64,000 nt of DNA from CAMLIZ01 sp966212505. Lineage in GTDB: Bacteria; Pseudomonadota; Gammaproteobacteria; Burkholderiales; Burkholderiaceae_C. How positions within the stretch are numbered: the first letter of the stretch is position 1; each line of letters starts with the position of its first letter. The position numbers were made by a program, and so were the translations under genes. The stretch is from positions 186,001 through 250,000 of the forward strand of contig CBIHRS010000002.1 in assembly GCA_966212505.1 (NCBI GenBank), in the 5' to 3' direction. This document shows, piece after piece, positions 53,642 through 61,592 of the stretch. The notes under the pieces were generated by a model that did no database searches, was not told where the DNA came from, and worked only from the letters and a program-made list of their open reading frames with translations.

Positions 53642-54001
53642 ATGCCTTCCATGTCGTTGGGGAACATCGTCGCCATGCTGGCGGCGCTGGTGGTGCTCGC
53701 GCCTGTGGCCGAGGAAGCCATCTTTCGCGCCGGATTGCATGAGCAACTGCTGCGCTGGGGTCTCATGCGGGGCCACGCCAATGCGCTGACCGTGCTGGCC
53801 TTCGTGCTGGTGCACGGCTTGGCGCGCTCGTGGGCGTTGGGGCTGGCCGTGGCGCTGCCGGCATGGTGGATCGGCCGCGTGTATGGCGCGCGCCGTCGCC
53901 TGCGGCCGTGCATCGCGTGGCATGCCGGGTTCAACCTCGTCTGGGTGGCGCTGGCCTTGGCCGCGCCGCATTCGATCGACCTTCCGACCCTGCTGGGCTG
54001 A
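53642..54001 (+). CDS. CPBP-type glutamic intramembrane protease, probable MrtJ (JDVT-CTERM system)
   Basis: Predicted 119 residues with four membrane helices. The three conserved CPBP motifs are present: E24-E25-x3-R29, H58 in F-V-L-V-H, and H94-x3-N98 in H-A-G-F-N. These form the glutamate-based intramembrane active site. The small size, and the position 4 bp before a gene whose product ends in a JDVT-CTERM-like tail, indicate the dedicated sorting protease of that system. An in-frame ATG at 53540 would add 34 residues of Cys/Arg-rich, poorly protein-like sequence and overlaps the FNR-like box, so I favour 53642. No strong ribosome binding site is visible at either start. Confidence 0.82.
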   Translation: MPSMSLGNIVAMLAALVVLAPVAEEAIFRAGLHEQLLRWGLMRGHANALTVLAFVLVHGLARSWALGLAVALPAWWIGRVYGARRRLRPCIAWHAGFNLVWVALALAAPHSIDLPTLLG

Positions 54002-54005
54002 ACCG

Positions 54006-56462
54006 ATGTCGAAGTACCACCTCCACTTTCTCCGCGCCTTGCTGATCGCCGGTGCGGCGCTGCTGGCCGGCAGCGCCTTCGCGCAGAACGCCACCAACGG
54101 CAAGACGCTCTACAACACCCGCTTCGGCGCTCCCAACCAGGGCTGCTACTCATGCCACGGCATCCAGGGCAGCACGCTGGTCAACACGAACAAGATCCGC
54201 AACGGCGTCAACAACCCGACGGTGATCCAGAACGCGATCAACAACGACACCGGCGGCATGCTGTTTCTGAAGCCGTACCTCAACTCGTCGCAGGTCGCCG
54301 ACATTGCCGCCTACCTCGGCAACCCCGGTCTGGTGGGCGCGACGACGCCTTCGGCCGCGGTGTCGCCCGCCACGCTGAGCTTCGCGGCCACCAGCGTCGG
54401 CAGCAGCAGCGCGGCGCAGACGGTGACGCTGAGCAACACCGGCAGCGGTGCGTTGTCGATCTCGGCCATTGCCAGCAGCAGCGCGGTGTTCAAGGTCACC
54501 GGCGGCACCTGCGCGGCAGGCGGCAGCGTGGCGGCCGGGGGCAGCTGCACCGTGACGGTGAGCTTCAGCCCGGCGGCGGCGGGTGCGGCCAGCGCCACGC
54601 TGACCGTCACGCACAACGCCAGCCCCACGACCAGCACGGTGGCGATGAGCGGCAGCGGCGTCGCGCTGACGCCGGCGGCCTCGTTGAGCCCCACCGCGCT
54701 GAGCTTCACGCAGGTGGTGGGCAGCAGCTCGGCCGCGCAGACCGTCACGCTGAGCAACACCGGCACCGGCCCGCTCGCCGTGTCGGCGCTCACGCTGGGC
54801 GGCGCACAAGCCGCGGAGTTCGCCATCGGCAGCGGCAGCACCTGCAGCGCGGGCGGCACCGTGGCCGCAGGCAGCAGCTGCACGTTGGCGCTGAGTTTCA
54901 CGCCGGCTGCCACCGGCGCCCGCAGCGCCTCGCTCTCGATCGCGCACAACGCCGCGGGCAGCCCGTCGACGGTGAGCCTCGCGGGTACCGGCACCTCGGT
55001 GCCGCAGCCGGTGATCGCGCTGAACCAGAGCGCGATCAGCTTCACGGCCCAGGCATTGGGCACGACCAGCACCGCACAGACGGTGACGGTGAGCAACACC
55101 GGTGCGGCGACGCTGGTGCTCTCGAGCATCGCGCTCAGTGGCAGCAACGCGGCCGACTTCAACCTCGGCGGCAGCTGCAGCGCAAGCACCAGCCTCGCGG
55201 TGGGCGGCAGCTGCACGATCAGCATCAGCTTTGCGCCTACGGCCACCGGCACGCGCAGCGCCAGCCTGGCAATCGCCTCCAACGCCTCGAACGGCAGTGC
55301 GAGCGTGAGCCTTTCGGGCAGTGCCGTGCCGGCGCCGGCGCCGGCCGTGAGCCTCAGCCCTGCCGCGGTGGACTTCGGCAACGCGACGGTGGGCGCCGGT
55401 GCGGTCACGCGCAGCGTCACGCTCACCAACAGCGGCTCGGCCAGCCTCGCGCTGTCGGGCATCACGCTCAGCGGCAGCGGCTTCAGCGGCAGCAACACCT
55501 GCGGCGCAAGCCTGGCGGCGGGTGCGTCGTGCAGCATCAGCGTCGGCTTTGCACCGGGCTCGGTGGCGGCGTTCAGCGGCACGCTTGCAGTGGCCTCCAA
55601 TGCCGCCGGCTCGCCGCACCAGGTGTCGCTGGCGGGGCAGGGCGTGGCCGCGCCGTTGCCGGTGCTGGCCTGGAGCGGCACGCCCTCCAGTGCCTTTGCC
55701 GACACGGCGGTAGGCAGCACCTCGGCCGCGCGCAGCTTCACGCTGACCAACCAGGGCCCGGGCGCGGTGACGATCAATTCGATCGGGCTGCAGGGCGCCA
55801 ACGCGGCCGACTTCGTGCTGGGCGGCAGCTGCGCCGCCAACGCCACGCTGGCGGCCGGCGCGAGCTGCACGGTCGATGCGCGCTTCGCGCCTTCGCAGAT
55901 CGGTGCGCGCAGCGCCGAGCTCGATGTGCTCGGCAGCGGCAGCAACCCGGCGCCGCTGGCGCTCAGCGGCAACGGCGCGGCCACCGCGCAGGCCACGCTC
56001 GCGCTGTCGGTGCCTTCGGTGAGCTTCCCGGTCACCACGCAGGGCACGCCGCCGGCACCGGTGCCGGTGCTGCTCGGCAACACCGGCACCGCCGCGCTGA
56101 ACCTCACCGCCATCGGCTTCAGCGATCCTGCCTTCAGCTACCAGCCTTCGGCGCAGAACGGCTGCGGCGCGCTGCCGCTCACGCTGGCGCCCGGCCAGCA
56201 GTGCTCGATCGACGTGACGCTCTCGCCCAGCAGCGCCGGCACGCTGAGCGCCACGATGACCGTGAGCAGCGATGCGGCGATCAACCCGCAGCCGCTGGCG
56301 GTGCATGCGCAGGTGGACCCTGCCGCGCCCGGCGCGATCAGCAACGTCGGTGCCGGCGGCTGCTCGATCGCGCGGCCCGATGCACCGGTCGATCCCTTGC
56401 TGCCGCTGCTGTGCGGCCTGGCCCTCGTTGTGTTGTGGCTGCGCCGTGTGCGCGGCCGTTGA
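54006..56462 (+). CDS. Cytochrome c domain plus six choice-of-anchor D repeats with JDVT-CTERM-like tail
   Basis: Predicted 818 residues. The signal peptide (1-26) ends S-A-F-A-Q. A small cytochrome c domain (about 28-110) has heme site C47-Y-S-C50-H51 and a plausible axial Met85. Six Ig-like choice-of-anchor D repeats of about 100 residues follow (about 120-775), each with the V-T-L-S-N-T-G-type strand and a Cys pair 11-14 residues apart (for example C-A-A-G-G-S-V-A-A-G-G-S-C). The tail from about 782 reads G-A-G-G-C-S-I-A-R-P, then D-P-L-L-P-L-L and a hydrophobic segment ending in R-R-V-R-G-R. The invariant Gly-Cys, hydrophobic stretch and basic end match the JDVT-CTERM sorting signal. A surface electron carrier or adhesin is inferred. 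Confidence 0.88.
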   Translation: MSKYHLHFLRALLIAGAALLAGSAFAQNATNGKTLYNTRFGAPNQGCYSCHGIQGSTLVNTNKIRNGVNNPTVIQNAINNDTGGMLFLKPYLNSSQVADIAAYLGNPGLVGATTPSAAVSPATLSFAATSVGSSSAAQTVTLSNTGSGALSISAIASSSAVFKVTGGTCAAGGSVAAGGSCTVTVSFSPAAAGAASATLTVTHNASPTTSTVAMSGSGVALTPAASLSPTALSFTQVVGSSSAAQTVTLSNTGTGPLAVSALTLGGAQAAEFAIGSGSTCSAGGTVAAGSSCTLALSFTPAATGARSASLSIAHNAAGSPSTVSLAGTGTSVPQPVIALNQSAISFTAQALGTTSTAQTVTVSNTGAATLVLSSIALSGSNAADFNLGGSCSASTSLAVGGSCTISISFAPTATGTRSASLAIASNASNGSASVSLSGSAVPAPAPAVSLSPAAVDFGNATVGAGAVTRSVTLTNSGSASLALSGITLSGSGFSGSNTCGASLAAGASCSISVGFAPGSVAAFSGTLAVASNAAGSPHQVSLAGQGVAAPLPVLAWSGTPSSAFADTAVGSTSAARSFTLTNQGPGAVTINSIGLQGANAADFVLGGSCAANATLAAGASCTVDARFAPSQIGARSAELDVLGSGSNPAPLALSGNGAATAQATLALSVPSVSFPVTTQGTPPAPVPVLLGNTGTAALNLTAIGFSDPAFSYQPSAQNGCGALPLTLAPGQQCSIDVTLSPSSAGTLSATMTVSSDAAINPQPLAVHAQVDPAAPGAISNVGAGGCSIARPDAPVDPLLPLLCGLALVVLWLRRVRGR

Positions 56463-56478
56463 TGACTGGAGACCCGTG

Positions 56479-56970
56479 ATGAAGAAGATGTTCGTGATGG
56501 CCGCGTTGGCGGCGGCCGCCTTGCACGCAGCGGCTGCCGATGCCGGACAGCCCGCGCCCGATGTCGACCTGCAGGGCGCTGCCGGTGCGCAGAAGCTCTC
56601 GGAGCTGAAGGGCAAGCTGGTCTACGTGGACTTCTGGGCCTCGTGGTGCGGCCCCTGCCGCCAGTCGTTTCCGTGGATGAACGAGATGCAGGCCAAGTAC
56701 GGCGCCCGCGGCCTGCAGGTGGTGGGCATCAACCTCGATGCGAAGCGCGCCGATGCCGACCAGTTCCTCGCGCAGCTGCCGGCCCAGTTTGCGCTGGCCT
56801 TCGACGCCAAGGGCGAATCGGCCAAGCGCTTCGGCGTGAAGGGCATGCCGACCTCGGTGTTGATCGACCCGAGCGGCAAGGTGATCGCGGTGCACCAGGG
56901 CTTCCGCGACGAGGAGCGCAAGGCGCTCGAAGACAGGCTGGTGGCCGCGCTGCCGGCCAAGGGGCAATGA
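56479..56970 (+). CDS. TlpA-family periplasmic thioredoxin-like protein
   Basis: Predicted 163 residues. A signal peptide (1-20) is followed by P-A-P-D-V-D-L and the redox site W56-C57-G-P-C60, with the cis-Pro loop in G-M-P-T-S. TlpA/ResA-like proteins reduce disulfides in the periplasm, including heme-binding Cys pairs before cytochrome c maturation. The neighbouring cytochrome with twelve further cysteines, and DsbD at the operon end as reductant source, fit this. The gene overlaps the DUF4266 gene by 4 bp (ATGA). Confidence 0.93.
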   Translation: MKKMFVMAALAAAALHAAAADAGQPAPDVDLQGAAGAQKLSELKGKLVYVDFWASWCGPCRQSFPWMNEMQAKYGARGLQVVGINLDAKRADADQFLAQLPAQFALAFDAKGESAKRFGVKGMPTSVLIDPSGKVIAVHQGFRDEERKALEDRLVAALPAKGQ

Positions 56971-57188
56971 GCATGCGCATCGCCCTGCTGATCGCATCGG
57001 CCGCGCTGCTGGCCGGCTGCTCGGCGCTGACGCCGCCGCAACCCTGGGAGAAGGGCAACCTCGCGAAGCCCGAGATGACGATGGGCGGCGACACGCTCGA
57101 CCAGCGCTTCGTGCAGCACATCTATTCGAGCAAGGAAAACGCCTCCGGCGGCTACGGCGTGGGCGGCGGCGGCTGCGGCTGCAACTGA
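56967..57188 (+). CDS. DUF4266 lipoprotein
   Basis: Predicted 73 residues. Lipobox L-L-A-G-C (Cys18) is followed by the family signature P-W-E-K-G-N-L-A-K-P-E-M and a terminal glycine/cysteine run G-G-G-G-C-G-C-N. DUF4266 proteins are short lipoproteins encoded next to DUF3570 and ApbE genes. The function is unknown; the two C-terminal Cys could be thiol partners of TlpA or bind metal. It starts within the TlpA stop codon. Confidence 0.9.
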   Translation: MSMRIALLIASAALLAGCSALTPPQPWEKGNLAKPEMTMGGDTLDQRFVQHIYSSKENASGGYGVGGGGCGCN

Positions 57189-57197
57189 AGCAACACG

Positions 57198-58337
57198 ATG
57201 GACAAGACAAGGACGTTGGGAACCGTGGTGGCGGCCGCGCTGGCGCTGCCCGGGGTATGGATCGCGCCGGCGCATGCCGAGAACGCGCCCGAAGACGGCA
57301 TGGCCGCCTTCAAGCTGCTGCACTACCAGGACGAACAGCCGGGCCTGCGCCGCATCACGGTGGAAGCGCCTTCGGTGTACCTGATGAAGCCGCTGTCGCC
57401 GCACTGGTCGGTGGAGGGCTCGGCGGTGCTCGACAACGTGTCGGGCGCCACGCCGCGCTGGCACACCGCGGTGTCCAGCGCATCGACGATGCACGAGGAG
57501 CGCCGCGCCTTCGACGTGAAGGTGACGCGCTACCGCGACCGCTCGTCGTATTCGCTCGGCTTCAGCCGTTCGGCCGAGCACGACTACGTGTCGAACGCGA
57601 TGTCGGCCGACGCCGGCTTCTCGAGCGACGACAACAACACCACGCTGAACGTGGGCCTGGGCTTTGCGCGCGACCGCATCAACCCGGTCAATGGCGTGGT
57701 GAGCAACGAGCACAAGCGCAGCTGGGATGCGATGCTGGGGCTGACCCAGGCGCTGACGCCGCGCGACATCGCCCAGTTCAACCTCACCTACAGCAGCGGC
57801 CGGGGCTACTACAACGACCCCTACAAGCTGCTCGACGAGCGGCCGCGCCAGCGCCAGCAGACGGCCTTTCTGGCGCGCTGGAACCATCACTTCGAGGGCC
57901 TGGGCAGCACGCTGCGCGCGAGCTACCGCTTCTATCACGACAACTTCCGCATCAATGCGCACACGCTGCAGGCCGAATGGGTGCAGCCGGTGTCGCCGCG
58001 CATCAAGCTCACGCCGCTGCTGCGCCTGTACAGCCAGAGCTCGGCCTTCTTCTACTTCGACCCGGCCTACGACACCACCCTCGGCGAGCCGTATCCCACC
58101 GGCTACGACATCAACAACCCGCCGCAGTACCTCTCGGCCGACCAGCGGCTGTCGGCCTTTGGCGCGGTGACGCTGGGCCTCAAGGCGGAGGTGCGGCTGG
58201 GCGAGCTGTGGAGCGCCGATGCCAAGCTCGAGCGCTACGAGCAGCGCGGCAGCTGGCGCATCGGCGGCCAGGGTTCGCCGGGGCTGCAGCCCTTCAGCGC
58301 GACCTTCGTGCAGCTGGGCTTCAGCCGCAAGTTCTGA
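57198..58337 (+). CDS. DUF3570 outer-membrane barrel-like protein with potential flavinylation motif
   Basis: Predicted 379 residues. The signal peptide ends A-H-A-E at about 28. The mature protein is a string of amphipathic beta strands (for example W-S-V-E-G-S-A-V-L, Y-S-L-G-F-S-R-S, L-G-L-K-A-E-V-R-L) with terminal Phe, as in outer-membrane beta barrels, and matches the DUF3570 layout. Residues 79-85 read D-N-V-S-G-A-T (bases 57432-57452), fitting the D-x-x-(S/T)-G-A-(T/S) motif whose Ser/Thr receives FMN from ApbE. The ApbE gene begins 5 bp after the stop, so this protein is the best candidate target. Function of DUF3570 is otherwise unknown. Confidence 0.88.
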   Translation: MDKTRTLGTVVAAALALPGVWIAPAHAENAPEDGMAAFKLLHYQDEQPGLRRITVEAPSVYLMKPLSPHWSVEGSAVLDNVSGATPRWHTAVSSASTMHEERRAFDVKVTRYRDRSSYSLGFSRSAEHDYVSNAMSADAGFSSDDNNTTLNVGLGFARDRINPVNGVVSNEHKRSWDAMLGLTQALTPRDIAQFNLTYSSGRGYYNDPYKLLDERPRQRQQTAFLARWNHHFEGLGSTLRASYRFYHDNFRINAHTLQAEWVQPVSPRIKLTPLLRLYSQSSAFFYFDPAYDTTLGEPYPTGYDINNPPQYLSADQRLSAFGAVTLGLKAEVRLGELWSADAKLERYEQRGSWRIGGQGSPGLQPFSATFVQLGFSRKF

Positions 58338-58342
58338 GGCCG

Positions 58343-59266
58343 ATGAGCAGCCACGACGAGGACATCGGCTTCCGCTTCCAGGCGATGGCCTGCGACTGCG
58401 AGGTGCGCATCGCGGGCCTGAGCCGGCGCAAGGCCGCGCCGCTGGCCAAGCAGGCGATCGCCGAGGTGCGGCGCATCGAATCCAAGTATTCGCGCTATCG
58501 CGCCGGCAGCGTGGTCTCGCGCATCAACGCGGCGGCGGGCAGCGGACAGGCGGTGCCGGTCGATGCCGAGACGGCGCACCTGCTCGACTTCGCGCAGCAG
58601 CTGCACACCGCGAGCGACGGGCTGTTCGATGTGACCTCGGGCATCCTGCGGCAGGCCTGGGATTTCAAGGCCAGGCGCAAGCCCACGCCCGGGCAGCTCG
58701 AGGCGCTGCTGCCGCGCATCGGCTGGCAGCGGGTGGACTGGACCGGCCACCGCATCACGCTGCCGCTGGCCGGCATGGAGCTCGACTTCGGCGGCTTCGG
58801 CAAGGAATATGCGGCCGACCGCGCCGCCACGCTGCTGCAGGAGCAGGGCGTGCAGCACGGCATGGTCAACCTGGGCGGCGACATCCGCCTGATCGGCCCG
58901 CGGGCCGATGGCCAGCCGTGGGTGATCGGCATCCAGCATCCGCGCACGCCCAAGACCCTGCTGGCCCGCATGGCCGTGACCGAGGGTGCGCTGGCCACCA
59001 GCGGCGACTACGAGCGCAGCTTCGAGGACGAAGACGGCCGGCGCTACTGCCACGTGCTCGATCCGAGCAGCGGCTGGCCGGTGACGGCCTGGCGATCGGT
59101 GAGCGTGCTGGCGCCGGCCTGCCTGGCCGCCGGTGCGCTGACCACCATCGCGATGCTCAAGGGCAGCGAGGCGCTGGCCTTCCTCGATCGACAGAACGTC
59201 GGCTATCTCGCGGTGGACGCGAGCGGCCGCATTCATGAGCGCGGCACCTTGTCGGCGCTGTGCTGA
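58343..59266 (+). CDS. apbE: ApbE-family FAD:protein FMN transferase
   Basis: Predicted 307 residues. Family motifs are R-I-E-S-K-Y-S-R-Y-R, D-F-G-G-F-G-K-E-Y-A-A-D-R (flavin and Mg site), N-L-G-G-D-I-R, T-S-G-D-Y-E-R and H-V-L-D-P. The enzyme transfers FMN from FAD to Ser/Thr of extracytoplasmic targets. No Sec signal peptide or lipobox is evident at the N-terminus, unlike many ApbE proteins, so flavinylation might occur in the cytoplasm before export or the start may be mis-set. The position after DUF3570 and before DsbD is typical of DUF4266/DUF3570 clusters. Confidence 0.93.
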   Translation: MSSHDEDIGFRFQAMACDCEVRIAGLSRRKAAPLAKQAIAEVRRIESKYSRYRAGSVVSRINAAAGSGQAVPVDAETAHLLDFAQQLHTASDGLFDVTSGILRQAWDFKARRKPTPGQLEALLPRIGWQRVDWTGHRITLPLAGMELDFGGFGKEYAADRAATLLQEQGVQHGMVNLGGDIRLIGPRADGQPWVIGIQHPRTPKTLLARMAVTEGALATSGDYERSFEDEDGRRYCHVLDPSSGWPVTAWRSVSVLAPACLAAGALTTIAMLKGSEALAFLDRQNVGYLAVDASGRIHERGTLSALC

Positions 59267-59277
59267 AGGAGCAGATC

Positions 59278-61107
59278 ATGATGAAGCAATGGTTGGGTGG
59301 GTGGGCGATCGCGCTGATGGCTTTGGCGTCGGCCGCCGGCGCCAGGGCGGCCGACGATTTCCTGGAGGCGGAGGCCGCCTTCAAGCTGGCGGCCAGCGCG
59401 CCCGATGCCGGGCACGTGGCCTTGCGCTTCGACATCGCGCCGGGCTACTACCTCTACCGCGAGCGCCTGATCGTGTCGGCCGATCCGCCCGCGGTGCTGG
59501 TCGGCGAGGTGGCGGTGCCGCGCGGCAAGACCAAGTTCGACGACACCTTCAAGAAGGAGGTCGAATACTTCCGCGACCAGGTCACGCTGACCGTGCCGTT
59601 GCGGGTGGAGGCCGGCCAGCGCGTGAAGCTGCTGGTGGGCAACCAGGGCTGCGCGGACAAGGGCCTGTGCTACCCGCCGATGGAGCGCAGCTTCGGCGTG
59701 CGGCGCGCAGCGGGTGGCGGGCTGGAGGTGGTGCCGGTGGCGGAGGGCGCCGACGCGCCGGCGGCGCCGGCAACGGCACCGGCCACAGCGCCGGATGAGC
59801 CGGGGCGGTTTGCCAGCACGCTGCAGTCGGGCAACCTGTGGCGCATCGGCGGCGTGTTCCTGCTCGCGGGGCTGCTGCTGGCGTTCACGCCCTGCGTGCT
59901 GCCAATGATCCCCATCCTCTCGTCGATCATCGTCGGTCAGTCGGGCCCGGTGTCGCGCGGCCGCGGCTTCTCGCTCGCGCTGGCCTATTCGCTTGGCATG
60001 GCACTTGTCTATACAGGTTTCGGCATGATCGCCGGCTTGCTCGGCGAGGGCCTGGCCGGCGCGCTGCAGAACGCCTGGGTGCTGGGTGCCTTCGGGCTGC
60101 TGCTGGCGGCCCTGTCGCTCTCGATGTTCGGGCTGTACGAGCTGCAGATGCCCAGCGCGATCCAGAGCCGGGTCACGCAGTGGTCGGGGCGGCTGCAGGG
60201 CGGGCAGCATGCCGGCGTGTTCGTGATGGGCGGCCTGTCGGCGCTGATCGTCGGGCCCTGCGTGGCGGCGCCGCTGGCCGGCGCGCTGGTCTACATCAGC
60301 CAGACGCGGAACGTGGCGGTGGGCGGCGTGGCGCTGTTCGCGCTGGCTTCGGGCATGAGCGTGCCGCTGCTGCTGGTGGGCCTGTCGGCCGGCTCGCTGC
60401 TGCCGCGCGCCGGCGCCTGGATGGAGCGGGTGAAGCACCTGTTCGGCGTGATGCTGCTCGCGGTGGCGCTGTGGATGGTGTCGCCGGTGTTGCCGGCGTG
60501 GGCGCTGATGCTGGCGGTGGGCGGCGGGCTGTTCGGCCTGGCGGTGTTTCTCGGCGCCTTCGAGCGACTGCCGGAGGGCGCGGGCGGCCTGGCCAAGGCC
60601 GGCAAGGGGCTGGGGCTGGCGCTGGGTGTGCTGGCAGTGATGGAGTTTGCCGGCCTGGCTTCCGGCGGCCGCGATGTGGTGCAGCCCTTGCGCCACTGGG
60701 GCGGCGGTGCCGCGCCCGCGGGCATGGAAGCGCGAGCCCCGAAGTTCGACAGCGTGGCCAGCCTCGCGGCGCTGGAGCAGGCGGTACGCTCGTCGGCCCG
60801 GCCGGTGATGGTCGACTTCTATGCCGACTGGTGCGTCTCGTGCAAGGAGTTCGAATCGGTGACGCTGGCCGACGAATCGGTGCGCCAGCGCCTGGCCGGC
60901 CTGAAGCTGCTGCGCGTGGACGTGACGGCCAGCAGTGCCGACGACAAGGCCTTGATGAAGCGCTTCGGCCTGTTCGGCCCGCCGGCCTTGCTGTTCTTCC
61001 ATCCCGATGGGCGCGAGCTGGGCGACGCACGGGTGATCGGCTTCCAGGCGCCGGAGACTTTCGTGCGGCAGCTGGAAAGGGTGGAGCGGGTGGCGCTGGC
61101 GCGCTGA
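59278..61107 (+). CDS. dsbD: DsbD thiol:disulfide interchange protein
   Basis: Predicted 609 residues, full length for DsbD. A signal peptide precedes the N-terminal periplasmic domain (about 25-150) with its Cys pair in G-C-A-D-K-G-L-C-Y-P-P. Eight-helix membrane domain (about 190-440) motifs are F-T-P-C-V-L-P-M and V-G-P-C-V-A-A-P. The C-terminal thioredoxin domain has D-W-C-V-S-C-K. All three Cys pairs are present. It relays electrons from cytoplasmic thioredoxin to periplasmic TlpA- or DsbC-type proteins. AAGGAG before the ATG at 59278 fixes the start. It closes the redox operon. Confidence 0.94.
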   Translation: MMKQWLGGWAIALMALASAAGARAADDFLEAEAAFKLAASAPDAGHVALRFDIAPGYYLYRERLIVSADPPAVLVGEVAVPRGKTKFDDTFKKEVEYFRDQVTLTVPLRVEAGQRVKLLVGNQGCADKGLCYPPMERSFGVRRAAGGGLEVVPVAEGADAPAAPATAPATAPDEPGRFASTLQSGNLWRIGGVFLLAGLLLAFTPCVLPMIPILSSIIVGQSGPVSRGRGFSLALAYSLGMALVYTGFGMIAGLLGEGLAGALQNAWVLGAFGLLLAALSLSMFGLYELQMPSAIQSRVTQWSGRLQGGQHAGVFVMGGLSALIVGPCVAAPLAGALVYISQTRNVAVGGVALFALASGMSVPLLLVGLSAGSLLPRAGAWMERVKHLFGVMLLAVALWMVSPVLPAWALMLAVGGGLFGLAVFLGAFERLPEGAGGLAKAGKGLGLALGVLAVMEFAGLASGGRDVVQPLRHWGGGAAPAGMEARAPKFDSVASLAALEQAVRSSARPVMVDFYADWCVSCKEFESVTLADESVRQRLAGLKLLRVDVTASSADDKALMKRFGLFGPPALLFFHPDGRELGDARVIGFQAPETFVRQLERVERVALAR

Positions 61108-61150
61108 CGCAGCGCGCTGCCGGCCATGGCGGGGCAGTACAGTTCCGCCG

Positions 61151-61585
61151 ATGGAGACACTTCGACACGCGACGGCGTTGGCGCTCGCCGCGTGCGCCTG
61201 CCTGGCCGGCTGCGCCACGCGACCGATCCAGATCGGCCCGCCCGACCTGGACACCAGCTCGCCGGCCGCGCCGCGCTGCCGCGGGCTGATCTACCCGGGA
61301 TCGGCGCTGCTGGGCAGCGACCGAGGTACGGTGGTGGTGAAGGTGCGCGTGGCGCCGGACGGCCGCATCGAAGCGGCCGCGATCGACACGCCGAGCATGG
61401 TCACCTCGCTGGACGAAGCCTCCCTCAATGCCGCGCGGCGCTCATGCCGCTTCGAGCCGCTGCCGGCGGGTGAACCGCAGCACCCGCGCAGCGTGAAGAT
61501 CACCTTCGTGTGGGACCTGATCGCCGCACCCGGCCGCGTCGACCAGGGCGTGACCCGCGTCGGCATCCAGCCCAGCTTGCAATGA
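61151..61585 (+). CDS. TonB C-terminal-like lipoprotein
   Basis: Predicted 144 residues. The lipobox L-A-G-C (Cys21) predicts lipidation. The mature region has Y-P-G-S-A-L-L-G-S-D-R-G-T-V-V-V-K-V-R-V-A-P-D-G-R and R-S-C-R-F-E-P-L, the G-x-V-x-V-x-V-x-(P/A)-D-G-x pattern of TonB C-terminal domains. There is no membrane anchor plus proline-rich linker, so it is not a canonical energy transducer. It lies 43 bp after dsbD on the same strand; operon membership is uncertain. Confidence 0.75.
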   Translation: METLRHATALALAACACLAGCATRPIQIGPPDLDTSSPAAPRCRGLIYPGSALLGSDRGTVVVKVRVAPDGRIEAAAIDTPSMVTSLDEASLNAARRSCRFEPLPAGEPQHPRSVKITFVWDLIAAPGRVDQGVTRVGIQPSLQ

Positions 61586-61592
61586 GCACACC

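Noticed and set aside
52771..54153. A 460-codon minus-strand frame extending the response regulator upstream
   Set aside because: The receiver domain begins at the ATG at 53439; upstream codons are antisense to the protease and cytochrome genes.
54360..56310. Repetitive DNA considered as a CRISPR or tandem-repeat array
   Set aside because: The repeats are about 300 bp, degenerate and in frame, and reflect protein domain repeats.
54150..56615. Long minus-strand frame of 821 codons opposite the choice-of-anchor protein
   Set aside because: Its Arg/Ala/Gly-rich sequence has no domain, while the plus strand has a signal peptide, heme motif and six repeats.
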